Part shown: positions 1 through 6,170 of the stretch, piece after piece
Position numbering within the stretch: the first letter of the stretch is position 1
Layout of the letters: each line of letters opens with the position of its first letter
Origin: Saprospiraceae bacterium
GTDB taxonomy: Bacteria > Bacteroidota > Bacteroidia > Chitinophagales > Saprospiraceae
NCBI GenBank assembly: GCA_029262975.1
Contig: JAJCYJ010000864.1
Location: 1-7,366 of the forward strand
Length of the DNA: 7,366 bases
Reading direction: 5' to 3'
Translations under genes and position numbers: made by a program
Notes under the pieces: generated by a model
Databases searched by the model: none
Told to the model about the DNA's origin: nothing
Seen by the model: only the letters and a program-made list of their open reading frames with translations

Positions 1-84
1 TTCGTTCTCTTCACCCGTAAAAAGGTCTTCGTCGTGAATATCCAAGTAATTATCGATATCATACTTTGATAAGGGTCTGCACAA
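1..84 (-). CDS. Possible N-terminal fragment of a leftward gene (weak)
   Basis: Read leftward from a TTG at 84, the frame stays open to the window edge (28 codons). It gives an acidic stretch rich in Asp and Glu (reading SKYDIDNYLDIHDEDLF), which looks more like protein than either the other minus frames or the plus frames here. A stop codon (complement of 85-87) lies directly upstream of the TTG and the segment has no ATG or GTG in frame, so the start is doubtful. No family is recognised. It would be divergent from the ABC transporter genes. It could also be chance, or a gene whose true start is hidden by a sequence error. Confidence 0.25.
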   Translation of the reverse strand, partial: MCRPLSKYDIDNYLDIHDEDLFTGEENE

Positions 85-93
85 TTATCTTAC
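65..93 (+). promoter_or_regulatory. Candidate Bacteroidota promoter for the ABC transporter pair
   Basis: A TTTG at 65-68 is followed after exactly 17 bases by TATCTTAC at 86-93, a partial match to the Bacteroidota -7 element TAnnTTTG. Transcription would begin near 100, about ten bases before the ATG at 111. The same 17-base spacing appears in the candidates upstream of the MscS gene and of pyrE. The match is imperfect (the last two bases of the -7 box differ) and such motifs arise by chance in AT-rich DNA. Confidence 0.3.
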
Positions 94-110
94 AGCAGAA
101 AATTTATAGT

Positions 111-1004
111 ATGGCTGTATTGGAGATCCAAAATCTCAGTAAGAGTTATGGAAAAATAAAGGCACTTGATGGATTAAGTGTTAAAATTGAACCCGGAAAT
201 GTCTACGGAATATTAGGCCCTAATGGGAGTGGAAAGACCACGACATTGGCGCTTATCCTGGATATTATCAAACAAGATTCTGGGACTTATACATGGTTCG
301 AAGGACAATATGGCGACAAATACCGACTGAAAATCGGATCTATTCTTGAGACGCCAAATTTCTATCCATATATGAATGCTATTGAAAATCTAGAAGTTGT
401 ACGACAAATAAAGCGTGTGGATCATGTGGACTTCATGGAACTTTTGGATTTAGTCAATTTATCACATCGCGTAAAATCAGCATTCCGAACTTATTCTCTT
501 GGGATGAAGCAAAGATTAGCCATAGCGGCCACATTAATAGGTGATCCCAAAGTCCTGATATTTGATGAGCCAACTAATGGACTTGACCCTCAGGGTATAG
601 CAGAAGTACGCGATATATTAACGAGAATAGCAGGACAGGGTAATTCAGTCATTATGGCATCACACATTCTTGATGAAGTCGAGAAAATATGCAGCCATGT
701 CGCCATTATTAAGAAGGGCAAATTGCTCGCGACAGGTCCAATAGGACAAATTATCAACAATGATGTCACGATTGAAATTGCCACCCGTGATCTTGTAAAA
801 TTAAAAACAATTCTGTCTGACAAACCCTATGTGAAAAGTATTCAGAGTATGGCGAACTGGATAGAATGTACGGTTGACCAACAAATTGATGTATCTCAAT
901 TCAGCGCTGATATGTACCATAGTGGGTTGATTCCCACACGCATCGTGGCCAGGAAAAGACGTCTTGAAGAGGAATTCCTGGAAATTACAAAAAACGCGCA
1001 ATAA
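111..1004 (+). CDS. ABC transporter ATP-binding protein (BcrA/CcmA-type exporter ATPase)
   Basis: This is the cytoplasmic ATPase that powers an ABC-2 type exporter formed with the permease just downstream. From the ATG at 111 it is 297 residues. Visible motifs are Walker A GPNGSGKT (36-43), signature YSLGMKQR (128-135), Walker B VLIFDE (148-153), D-loop GLDP (157-160) and switch His185 in SHILDE. The Q-loop position carries Glu80 in ILETPNFYP, a form I know from bacitracin-exporter-like (BcrA) ATPases. A roughly 80-residue C-terminal tail follows the nucleotide-binding fold, as is usual in this group. An in-frame ATG at 66 would add 15 residues that do not resemble the family, and it falls inside the candidate promoter; MAVLEIQNLSKSYG is a standard family start, so 111 is preferred. 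The permease begins 18 bases after the stop. The substrate cannot be told from sequence: antibiotic, lipid or peptide export are all possible. Confidence 0.93.
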   Translation: MAVLEIQNLSKSYGKIKALDGLSVKIEPGNVYGILGPNGSGKTTTLALILDIIKQDSGTYTWFEGQYGDKYRLKIGSILETPNFYPYMNAIENLEVVRQIKRVDHVDFMELLDLVNLSHRVKSAFRTYSLGMKQRLAIAATLIGDPKVLIFDEPTNGLDPQGIAEVRDILTRIAGQGNSVIMASHILDEVEKICSHVAIIKKGKLLATGPIGQIINNDVTIEIATRDLVKLKTILSDKPYVKSIQSMANWIECTVDQQIDVSQFSADMYHSGLIPTRIVARKRRLEEEFLEITKNAQ

Positions 1005-1022
1005 CCAAGAAAAGATACGAAT

Positions 1023-1832
1023 ATGTACAGACTACTAAAATTAGAATATACCAAGTTTAAAAATCATTCATTAATTGTCATTCTGTTATTGTTATATGCG
1101 ATATTCTTTCCGACGATTATATTTCTTGGCAAAGAACTTAACGACCTTCCTGATCCACTGCCTGGCAATAGCATATTTTATAAATTTCCTTCAAACTGGG
1201 ACTACATCGGTTATATTGGAAGTTGGTTGTCCTTCTTCTTTCTTGGTTTGGTTGCTGTTTTTTCAGTTGTTAATGAAGTGACTTATAAGACCTTCAGACA
1301 AAATATCATAGCCGGGCTTACCCGCAAGGAATATTTCCTGGCAAAATTTTATTCAATTACTGTCATCAGCTTTTTGGCGGCATTGTTATATCTTTTAACA
1401 GGCTTTTTTATAGGCATTTTTCATACTGAGAATTGGACCTTTTCTCTTGCCTTTGATAATTCCTGGGCAGTTCCAAGATATTTTCTAATGTGTATGGGTT
1501 ATATGAGTTTTGGGATGTTCTGTGGATTTATTCTAAGGCGATCGGGACTCTCCGTACTTTTCTATCTGTTATATGGACTACTCATAGATCTAGGTATCAA
1601 ATGGTTGATCAACTTTAAAGTAATCAGCCATGGTGCAGTAAGATTTACGCCGATGAATGCATTCGAGGATATGATGCCTCTTCCTTTTTATAGATTTGTC
1701 GACTTGATACCTGATGTGGATTTCGATTTTGAATTCTTATTGACTTATTGGCAGGCAACATTCGGTACAATAGGATGGACCGTGCTCTTCCTATATTTCT
1801 GTTACAGAAATTTTACAAAAAGAGATCTCTAA
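1023..1832 (+). CDS. ABC-2 type transporter permease
   Basis: A 269-residue integral membrane protein, the channel partner of the ATPase encoded immediately upstream; two copies of each would form the exporter. Hydrophobic segments lie near residues 17-36, 62-84, 109-133, 152-171, 175-196 and 240-262, the six-helix plan of ABC-2 permeases. Between helices 2 and 3, residues 85-108 (EVTYKTFRQNIIAGLTRKEY) have the pattern of the cytosolic coupling helix that contacts the ATPase: a conserved Glu, then a basic stretch and the R-x-x-Y/F turn before helix 3. An A/G-rich run (AAGAAAAGA, about 1008-1016) lies upstream of the ATG and may aid initiation. The 18-base gap to the ATPase gene indicates co-transcription. 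The gene ends 92 bases before the convergent DUF1801 gene, with no convincing terminator hairpin between. The substrate is unknown; the fold assignment is firm. Confidence 0.88.
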   Translation: MYRLLKLEYTKFKNHSLIVILLLLYAIFFPTIIFLGKELNDLPDPLPGNSIFYKFPSNWDYIGYIGSWLSFFFLGLVAVFSVVNEVTYKTFRQNIIAGLTRKEYFLAKFYSITVISFLAALLYLLTGFFIGIFHTENWTFSLAFDNSWAVPRYFLMCMGYMSFGMFCGFILRRSGLSVLFYLLYGLLIDLGIKWLINFKVISHGAVRFTPMNAFEDMMPLPFYRFVDLIPDVDFDFEFLLTYWQATFGTIGWTVLFLYFCYRNFTKRDL

Positions 1833-1924
1833 CTACCGGAATTAAACCCAGAATATATTATATACAAATTAAACTAAAAATATTTCGAATGAATCGATAA
1901 CCCCCTTTTATTGGTTTTAATAGA

Positions 1925-2311
1925 TTACCGGGTTTTGCTTTTACTTTTACCTTTTTCAATATTCTCGTTCATCCTGGCAGCAACTATTTTCCGGACAAGG
2001 TCCAATGGAACGGGGTGCTCCAGGGTAAATCGAATGGTACCTTCTGAAAGACTAAACTCTTTTAGATCTTGCGCAAATTGATGCAACGAATCCTTCTTCC
2101 ATAAAAATAGACTACAGTGATTAGCGAAAGCTGCAAAGCCTATCAACATCCCGTGAAATTTATAGGCGGGCATTCTATAACTTATGACTTCTTGCGCATC
2201 GGGAGCAGTATCTAATATTACAGCTCTTATATTCTGGAGTAACTGACAAATAGGATCTGGTAATTCCTCGAGGTATTCGTCTACGGTTTGTGCATTGGAA
2301 GTTCTTGACAT
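1925..2311 (-). CDS. DUF1801 / YdhG-like protein
   Basis: A 128-residue soluble protein of the DUF1801 family, with the YdhG/frataxin-like fold. Family marks are VDEYLEELPDP (10-20) with a helix up to the APDAQEVISYRMPAY segment (36-50), the FAAFANHCSLF strand region (59-69), KEFSLSEGTIRF (84-95) and PVPLDLVRKIV (100-110). The Lys-rich tail (120-128) is typical and probably disordered. Some relatives are annotated as iron chaperones from structural similarity to frataxin, but the biochemical role is not established, so I assign no activity. It is the last gene of a leftward operon, ten bases after the stop of the ZntB-like transporter gene. The link to a metal transporter fits a metal-related role but does not prove one. 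No strong ribosome binding site is visible (AGTAAAATA before the ATG). Confidence 0.85.
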   Translation of the reverse strand: MSRTSNAQTVDEYLEELPDPICQLLQNIRAVILDTAPDAQEVISYRMPAYKFHGMLIGFAAFANHCSLFLWKKDSLHQFAQDLKEFSLSEGTIRFTLEHPVPLDLVRKIVAARMNENIEKGKSKSKTR

Positions 2312-2321
2312 TATTTTACTA

Positions 2322-3299
2322 TTAAAACCACTTCAATTTCTTGAAAATGAGAATTTGAACAATTACAATTGAGACCAGTAATGCGCAAAAAATAAAAAAA
2401 GCATTATGGTTTTCAGCACCTGGAATGCCGCCGACATTGATACCGAGAAGACCAGTAAAGAAGCCAAGAGGTAAAAATATGGCGGCAATGACTGACAGCA
2501 TATACATATTCTTGTTCAACCGATCTGCGATGCCATTAGATAATTCGTCTTTAACAATTTGAGCGCGTTCTCTTATGGTATCCAGATCCTCTATATAGCG
2601 AATAACACGATCCATGGATTCTTGTAATCTTCTTTTGTGAAAAGATTCCAACCAGGTTTGCTCCGAAGTACGCAGATGTGCGATCACATCCCGCTGGGGT
2701 GCAATATAACGTCGGTACTTTATTGCTTTTTTTCGTATAGAAGTAATCCCTTGTCTATCCTTTTTATCAGGATCTTCCATTACCCGTTCTTCGATGTCAT
2801 CAAGATGTTCGTCAAGTTCGAGAAAAATGGGTTCCATTCGTTCAAATAAGCGACCGATAAGCATGGCAATAAAATCACCTGCATTCTTTGCACCTTTACC
2901 TGCTATAATTCTATCTTTCATATCCTTGACTACCCGGACTGATCTCTTCTCTATACTGATGATACGATGTTGATCAATCCATAAACGTAAAGAAACCATA
3001 TCTTCAGGCTGGGCATTTTCATTCTGGTTTACACCACGAAGAATCATTAATGCTCCATCTTCAAATTCCAATATCCTCGGCCTTGTCTCATCGGCCAAAA
3101 GAGCATCAATAATAATATGATCCAGGTAAGGCAATTCTTTTTCAAGCCACAGTCTGCTCTCTGGATCACGGGCATTCAGGTGTACCCATGCGAGACTGTC
3201 AGCTGCAATAACTTTCGAAATAGACTCGCCTCTGAGTGGTCTCCCAGTACCATCACCTTCTAAGGTGCACGCGTGAATAATACCTGAGTTACCTATCAT
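2322..3299 (-). CDS. CorA-family divalent metal transporter, ZntB-like
   Basis: A 325-residue inner-membrane transporter of the CorA superfamily, expected to form a pentamer with a large cytosolic funnel. The cytosolic domain covers residues 1-265, with the long charged helices from about 145 to 262. Two C-terminal membrane helices lie near 267-286 and 300-320, followed by a short basic tail (KKLKWF). The pore signature is GIN (286-288) in the context GLLGINVGGIPG, where CorA has GMN. The following VGGIPG and the preceding LNKNMYMLSVIAAIFLPLGF match the ZntB branch, known from enterobacteria as a zinc transporter. Length is close to the roughly 327 residues of the E. coli protein. Zn2+ is the likely substrate, but Mg2+, Co2+ or Ni2+ cannot be excluded. 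The ATG lies one base after the stop of the MscS gene, so the two are probably translationally coupled. Confidence 0.9.
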   Translation of the reverse strand: MIGNSGIIHACTLEGDGTGRPLRGESISKVIAADSLAWVHLNARDPESRLWLEKELPYLDHIIIDALLADETRPRILEFEDGALMILRGVNQNENAQPEDMVSLRLWIDQHRIISIEKRSVRVVKDMKDRIIAGKGAKNAGDFIAMLIGRLFERMEPIFLELDEHLDDIEERVMEDPDKKDRQGITSIRKKAIKYRRYIAPQRDVIAHLRTSEQTWLESFHKRRLQESMDRVIRYIEDLDTIRERAQIVKDELSNGIADRLNKNMYMLSVIAAIFLPLGFFTGLLGINVGGIPGAENHNAFFIFCALLVSIVIVQILIFKKLKWF

Positions 3300-3300
3300 C

Positions 3301-4146
3301 TTAAGACAATTTTAGTCCTGAATTTTTTATGTGCAGATCTCGCTGAGGGAAAGGAATTTCGATGCCTTCCGCGTCAAATCTTTTTTTAATGATTTCCAGA
3401 AGGTCACAACTCAATAAGAATCCATCTACAGGATCTTTTGCCCAGGCCCAGGCCCTTAGGTTTATAGCAGAATCTCCCATACTTATCAGTCGCACCGGTG
3501 CTAACTCTTCACCTTCTTCAATTTGCTCTGGTTTCCGGGGGTCAATATGCAAGGGATGATTAATAATCACATCCTTCATAATACTCCGGGCTAGATCAAT
3601 ACTCGAAGTATAACTAATTGATACGTCTATCCATTTACAAATTCGATCATCAACCAAATTTGCATTAACAATACTCACATTGCTGATGACTGAATTCGGG
3701 ATAATGATTCTTTTGTTTTCAAAGTCACGAATCACCACATGACGGAGCGTTATATCTTCGACTATTCCAGTCATTTCATTAAGTGCTAAACGGTCATTAA
3801 TCCTGAACGGCTTAAAAATGACAATAAAGAAGCCACTTATTATATTGCTTAATGCCTGTTGTGAGGCAAAACCTATTGCCACAGCTAAAATACCCGCACC
3901 AGCAAGTAGCGAAGCTGCCAGTGAACGCAAACTATCCACCATATAAATCGCGATGCTAAATCCGATTATATAAATGCCGCTGACAACTACTCGTCTTAAA
4001 AACTTGTAATTGGTTGGATCATTATTCATTTCATCTGTCGATCGTTTGATCAACCTCAAAAAAAAGCGATTGGCCAGATATCCACTTAATACCGTAAGTA
4101 CCAGTAAGAAACTAAATACGCTAATGGAAAAAATTTGTGTAGTCAT
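3301..4146 (-). CDS. Small-conductance mechanosensitive channel, MscS family
   Basis: A 281-residue homolog of the MscS channel, which opens under membrane tension to release solutes after osmotic downshock; E. coli MscS is 286 residues, so this is the minimal form. Membrane segments lie near residues 5-30, 52-71 and 75-112. The third is the pore-lining helix with the small-residue pattern ending LAVAIGFASQQALSNIISGFFIVIFKPFR, comparable to the Ala/Gly helix and ..LSN..G....FKPF signature of MscS. The beta domain follows, with RIIIPNS at 146-152, then the alpha/beta C-terminal domain with GIEIPFPQRDLH at 261-272. It is the first gene of a leftward operon with the ZntB-like transporter (one base apart) and the DUF1801 gene. 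A candidate promoter lies at 4210-4238. Family is certain; gating and ion preference are not visible. Confidence 0.94.
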   Translation of the reverse strand: MTTQIFSISVFSFLLVLTVLSGYLANRFFLRLIKRSTDEMNNDPTNYKFLRRVVVSGIYIIGFSIAIYMVDSLRSLAASLLAGAGILAVAIGFASQQALSNIISGFFIVIFKPFRINDRLALNEMTGIVEDITLRHVVIRDFENKRIIIPNSVISNVSIVNANLVDDRICKWIDVSISYTSSIDLARSIMKDVIINHPLHIDPRKPEQIEEGEELAPVRLISMGDSAINLRAWAWAKDPVDGFLLSCDLLEIIKKRFDAEGIEIPFPQRDLHIKNSGLKLS

Positions 4147-4209
4147 ATCATGAATTCATTCTTGTTTATTATTTCACATATTGTCATGCTTGCGCACCTG
4201 TAATCAACA

Positions 4210-4238
4210 TCAAGATATTGTGTTATGTCAAAACCAAA
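4210..4238 (-). promoter_or_regulatory. Candidate promoter of the MscS / ZntB-like / DUF1801 operon
   Basis: On the minus strand a TTTG (complement of 4235-4238) is followed after 17 bases by TATCTTGA (complement of 4210-4217), a near match to the Bacteroidota TAnnTTTG element. Transcription would start about 55-60 bases upstream of the MscS ATG at 4146. A TTGACA also occurs next to the TTTG (complement of 4226-4231), but no good TATAAT stands at the matching distance. The call rests on motif shape and spacing only. Confidence 0.3.
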
Positions 4239-4271
4239 TGTGGCCCTCATAAGAGCTAAAATAGTCAATAC

Positions 4272-4702
4272 ATGGAGTTAGAATTTGCGTTAAAAATAGC
4301 AGTATCTCATCAAGTTAATGTCATGGATAGTATAGAACTATTTGAGTACTTTAAAATCAGAAGGTGAAGATATTCTGTTGTCCTTAAAGCAATCTCGTGA
4401 TACCGTTATTTTTACGAAAAAAAATGGTAATTATTGATTTTACTGGTCTGTCTGAAAAAAAGAAACAAATTTACTGATTACTATACAAAAACTTAAACGG
4501 CTAGTTGCTGGATATTTCCGGCATCTTTAGCAAAACGAGCGAGTTAGTACTTTTTGTCAAAGGAATAGGAATTATTTAAATAGCTATGCAGCAAGCTATT
4601 CAAATTAAAAAAGTAGCCCAAATTAGGTGTGGTGTGATGAAGTATGCATATTCCAGCATATACTTTATCGAAAGTTCGGATGATTTTTATAGATTTCACT
4701 GA
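4272..4702 (+). pseudogene. Apparent decayed gene: plus-strand coding fragments broken by frameshifts and stops
   Basis: No intact gene covers this stretch, but several plus-strand pieces read like protein and follow each other through different frames. ATG 4272 to TGA 4367 gives 31 residues (MELEFALKIAVSHQVNVMD...). Another frame, 4336-4437, gives STLKSEGEDILLSLKQS then RDTVIFTKKNGNY. A third from ATG 4424, just after a run of eight A, gives MVIIDFTGLSEKKKQIY to TGA 4477. The frame 4505-4702 is open except for one TAA at 4577, giving LLDISGIFSKTSELVLFVKG before it and 38 residues from ATG 4586 after it (ending SSIYFIESSDDFYRFH). The joined pieces would make about 140 residues of alternating strand-like and helix-like segments with no membrane span. 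It ends one base short of the convergent Nudix stop. I cannot name the family; faint likenesses to Phd-type antitoxins and STAS-like domains are too weak to use. Sequencing errors in a real gene, or chance, are alternatives. Confidence 0.45.
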
Positions 4703-4703
4703 T

Positions 4704-5342
4704 CTATTTTACTAAATTCAGGTATCCTCTACACACATCAATGATATTGCTATAAATGGGTAGCAATGTTTTAAGCAATTTCGGTGTTAATTTCTTCCAT
4801 TCAGCCAATTCGATATCTTCTTCAAGTTGTGGTTTTAATGATTCTATATTCGCTTTCATGAGATACCAATAACTGGGTTTCAGGACTCTCTTGTTACTGG
4901 TTTGGCTTCGATAGATATGAAAAGTAGTAGTCATTTTACGGATTATTTTCACTTCATTTAATCCAGTCTCTTCTTTAACTTCACGAATGGCAGAGGCCTT
5001 TTTGGTTTCTTTTTCTTCAATTTTACCCTTGGGTAAATCCCAATGTCCTCTTCGAAAGATAAAAAGTACATTTCCTTCCGGGTTCACGACCAAACCGCCG
5101 GCAGCCCTGACTATTTTAAATTGTGAGAAGAAATCCGCTTTTAATTTCTTGACATCGTGATATAGAATATAGAGAAATTTTAAATCCTCATTTTTCTCAA
5201 GTTTATCTAAATAATTAAGAATGAACTTAACTCGTCCCGGATAATGAACGACAAGATGATGCTTGTCAGGAGTGGGAAAATGTGATTCTAATCCTATATG
5301 TGATAATTTAATCACTTTCTCGTTATAGCATATTTTGTACAT
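4704..5342 (-). CDS. Nudix hydrolase with N-terminal extension
   Basis: A 212-residue cytoplasmic hydrolase of the Nudix superfamily, which cleaves nucleoside diphosphates linked to another moiety using Mg2+. The Nudix box GX5EX7REUXEEXGU is complete at residues 106-128: Gly106, Glu112, Arg120-Glu121, Glu124-Glu125, Gly127-Leu128. The domain begins near residue 77 (IVRAAGGLVVNPEG) and has the usual WDLPKGK (101-107) strand before the box. Residues 1-75 form an extension (MYKICYNEKVIKLS...) of a type I associate with Bacteroidota Nudix proteins found beside pyrE; its role is unknown. After the box, the TSNKRVLKPSYWYLMKA region and the EEDIELAEWKKLTP segment complete the fold. The substrate cannot be read from the motif. 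The gene is divergent from pyrE with only 27 bases between the starts, and it converges on the decayed region. Confidence 0.9.
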   Translation of the reverse strand: MYKICYNEKVIKLSHIGLESHFPTPDKHHLVVHYPGRVKFILNYLDKLEKNEDLKFLYILYHDVKKLKADFFSQFKIVRAAGGLVVNPEGNVLFIFRRGHWDLPKGKIEEKETKKASAIREVKEETGLNEVKIIRKMTTTFHIYRSQTSNKRVLKPSYWYLMKANIESLKPQLEEDIELAEWKKLTPKLLKTLLPIYSNIIDVCRGYLNLVK

Positions 5343-5362
5343 TCGCGTCCCAAATAATTTTA
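5334..5362 (+). promoter_or_regulatory. Candidate promoter of pyrE
   Basis: TTTG at 5334-5337 is followed after 17 bases by TAATTTTA at 5355-5362, which matches TAnnTTTG except for the last base. Transcription would start within a few bases of the pyrE ATG at 5370, implying a very short leader or none. The upstream element lies inside the first codons of the divergent Nudix gene, which the 27-base gap makes unavoidable. The motif is the best of the three candidates in the window but remains unproven. Confidence 0.35.
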
Positions 5363-5369
5363 CGCAAAG

Positions 5370-6005
5370 ATGCTTTCAGAAATTGAAGTAGCGAAAGAAC
5401 TTTTAAAAATAAATGCAATTCGCCTAAGACCGGATGAACCATTTACATGGGCATCAGGATTAAAGTCTCCTATTTATTGTGATAACCGGAAGACCTTGTC
5501 CTATCCATTAATTCGTACGGCTATTAAAGAGACATTAGCCATTAAAGCCAAATCACATTGGCATTATGATAAGGTAGCAGGAGTCGCCACCGCCGGAATT
5601 GCTCATGGTGCACTCATCGCAGACTACCAGGAATTGCCCTTTGTTTATGTCAGATCGAGTGCTAAGGCGCACGGCGCTAAGAATCAAATAGAAGGAGATA
5701 TATCAAAAAAAGACAAGTGCCTGGTAGTAGAAGATCTTATCTCAACCGGAGGCAGCAGTATCGCCGCTGTCAACGTATTACGTGATGCCGGGGCACAAGT
5801 GAGCGGGGTGATCGCTATTTTCACATATGAATTAGACATAGCCCGTCAAAATTTTGAAGAAGCCTCGTGTCCAATAATTACCATATCCAACTATAGTTCG
5901 CTCCTTAAGGCAGCATATGAACTAAAAGCATTAACAGATCTTCAAATTAATTCATTAAGTGAGTGGCGGAAAAACCCTAAAAAATGGAGTGATGATTTTA
6001 GTTAA
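5370..6005 (+). CDS. pyrE: Orotate phosphoribosyltransferase
   Basis: A 211-residue enzyme that joins orotate to PRPP to form orotidine 5'-monophosphate, the fifth step of de novo UMP synthesis, normally as a cytosolic homodimer. The N-terminal FTWASGLKSPIYCDNR (25-40) is the conserved orotate-site segment. AGVATAGIAHGALIAD (70-85) is the phosphate/PPi loop region. The flexible catalytic loop is YVRSSAKAHG (93-102), with Arg95, Lys99 and His101 kept; the Lys that follows the Arg in the E. coli enzyme is Ser96 here. The PRPP-binding motif LVVEDLISTGGSS spans 118-130. Length is typical for the bacterial enzyme. The gene starts 27 bases from the divergent Nudix start and is followed after 15 bases by a small ORF and then an M42 peptidase, so it may head an operon. 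No uracil-type attenuator hairpin is visible in front of it. Confidence 0.96.
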   Translation: MLSEIEVAKELLKINAIRLRPDEPFTWASGLKSPIYCDNRKTLSYPLIRTAIKETLAIKAKSHWHYDKVAGVATAGIAHGALIADYQELPFVYVRSSAKAHGAKNQIEGDISKKDKCLVVEDLISTGGSSIAAVNVLRDAGAQVSGVIAIFTYELDIARQNFEEASCPIITISNYSSLLKAAYELKALTDLQINSLSEWRKNPKKWSDDFS

Positions 6006-6020
6006 AATTGTGACTATTAA

Positions 6021-6170
6021 ATGTTAAATTCTTATCCTGTGCTGACGACCCGAAAAGATTTACCTAATGTATCATTCATTAACATACTTCCTTATATAAA
6101 TAAGCAATCACTGCGGAAAAGACTCCATTCAGAGTCATTTAAATTGATAAAATCAAAGACTAAAAAATGA
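6021..6170 (+). CDS. Candidate small basic protein, 49 residues, coupled to the M42 peptidase gene
   Basis: An ATG at 6021, 15 bases after the pyrE stop, opens a frame of 49 codons ending at TGA 6168-6170. The stop overlaps the peptidase ATG (6167) in the ATGA form typical of translationally coupled genes. The product begins MLNSYPVLTTRKDLPNVSF and is strongly basic towards the end (RKRL near 32-35, then KLIKSKTKK at 41-49), with no long hydrophobic span. No family is recognised. An in-frame stop (6018-6020) directly precedes the ATG and there is no clear ribosome binding site. An open frame of this length can occur by chance in AT-rich DNA, so the overlap with the next start is the main support. 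Alternatively the segment is only the peptidase leader. Confidence 0.35.
   Translation: MLNSYPVLTTRKDLPNVSFINILPYINKQSLRKRLHSESFKLIKSKTKK

Noticed and set aside
590..1001. Minus-strand open frames opposite the ABC ATPase
   Set aside because: They lie wholly antisense to a gene with complete motifs and their translations show no domain character.
1833..1924. Search for a bidirectional terminator between the convergent ABC permease and DUF1801 genes
   Set aside because: Only very short pairings (such as AACC with GGTT around CCCTTTTATT, 1900-1918) and a small palindrome AGAGATCTCT at 1821-1830 were found; none makes a convincing hairpin.
4336..4437. Remnant of a Phd/YefM-type antitoxin (LKSEGEDILLSLKQSRDTVI... 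pattern)
   Set aside because: The likeness covers about 25 residues, no toxin gene or remnant follows, and the downstream fragments do not match the expected continuation.
4505..4702. STAS-like domain in the fragment LLDISGIF... to ...FIESSDDFYRF
   Set aside because: The resemblance is to general strand/helix pattern only and needs a stop codon to be ignored; not enough to name a family.
6121..6136. Stem-loop GACTC-CATTCA-GAGTC, as a possible pyrE terminator
   Set aside because: The stem is only five pairs, it is not followed by a T run, and it lies inside the small ORF well past the pyrE stop.
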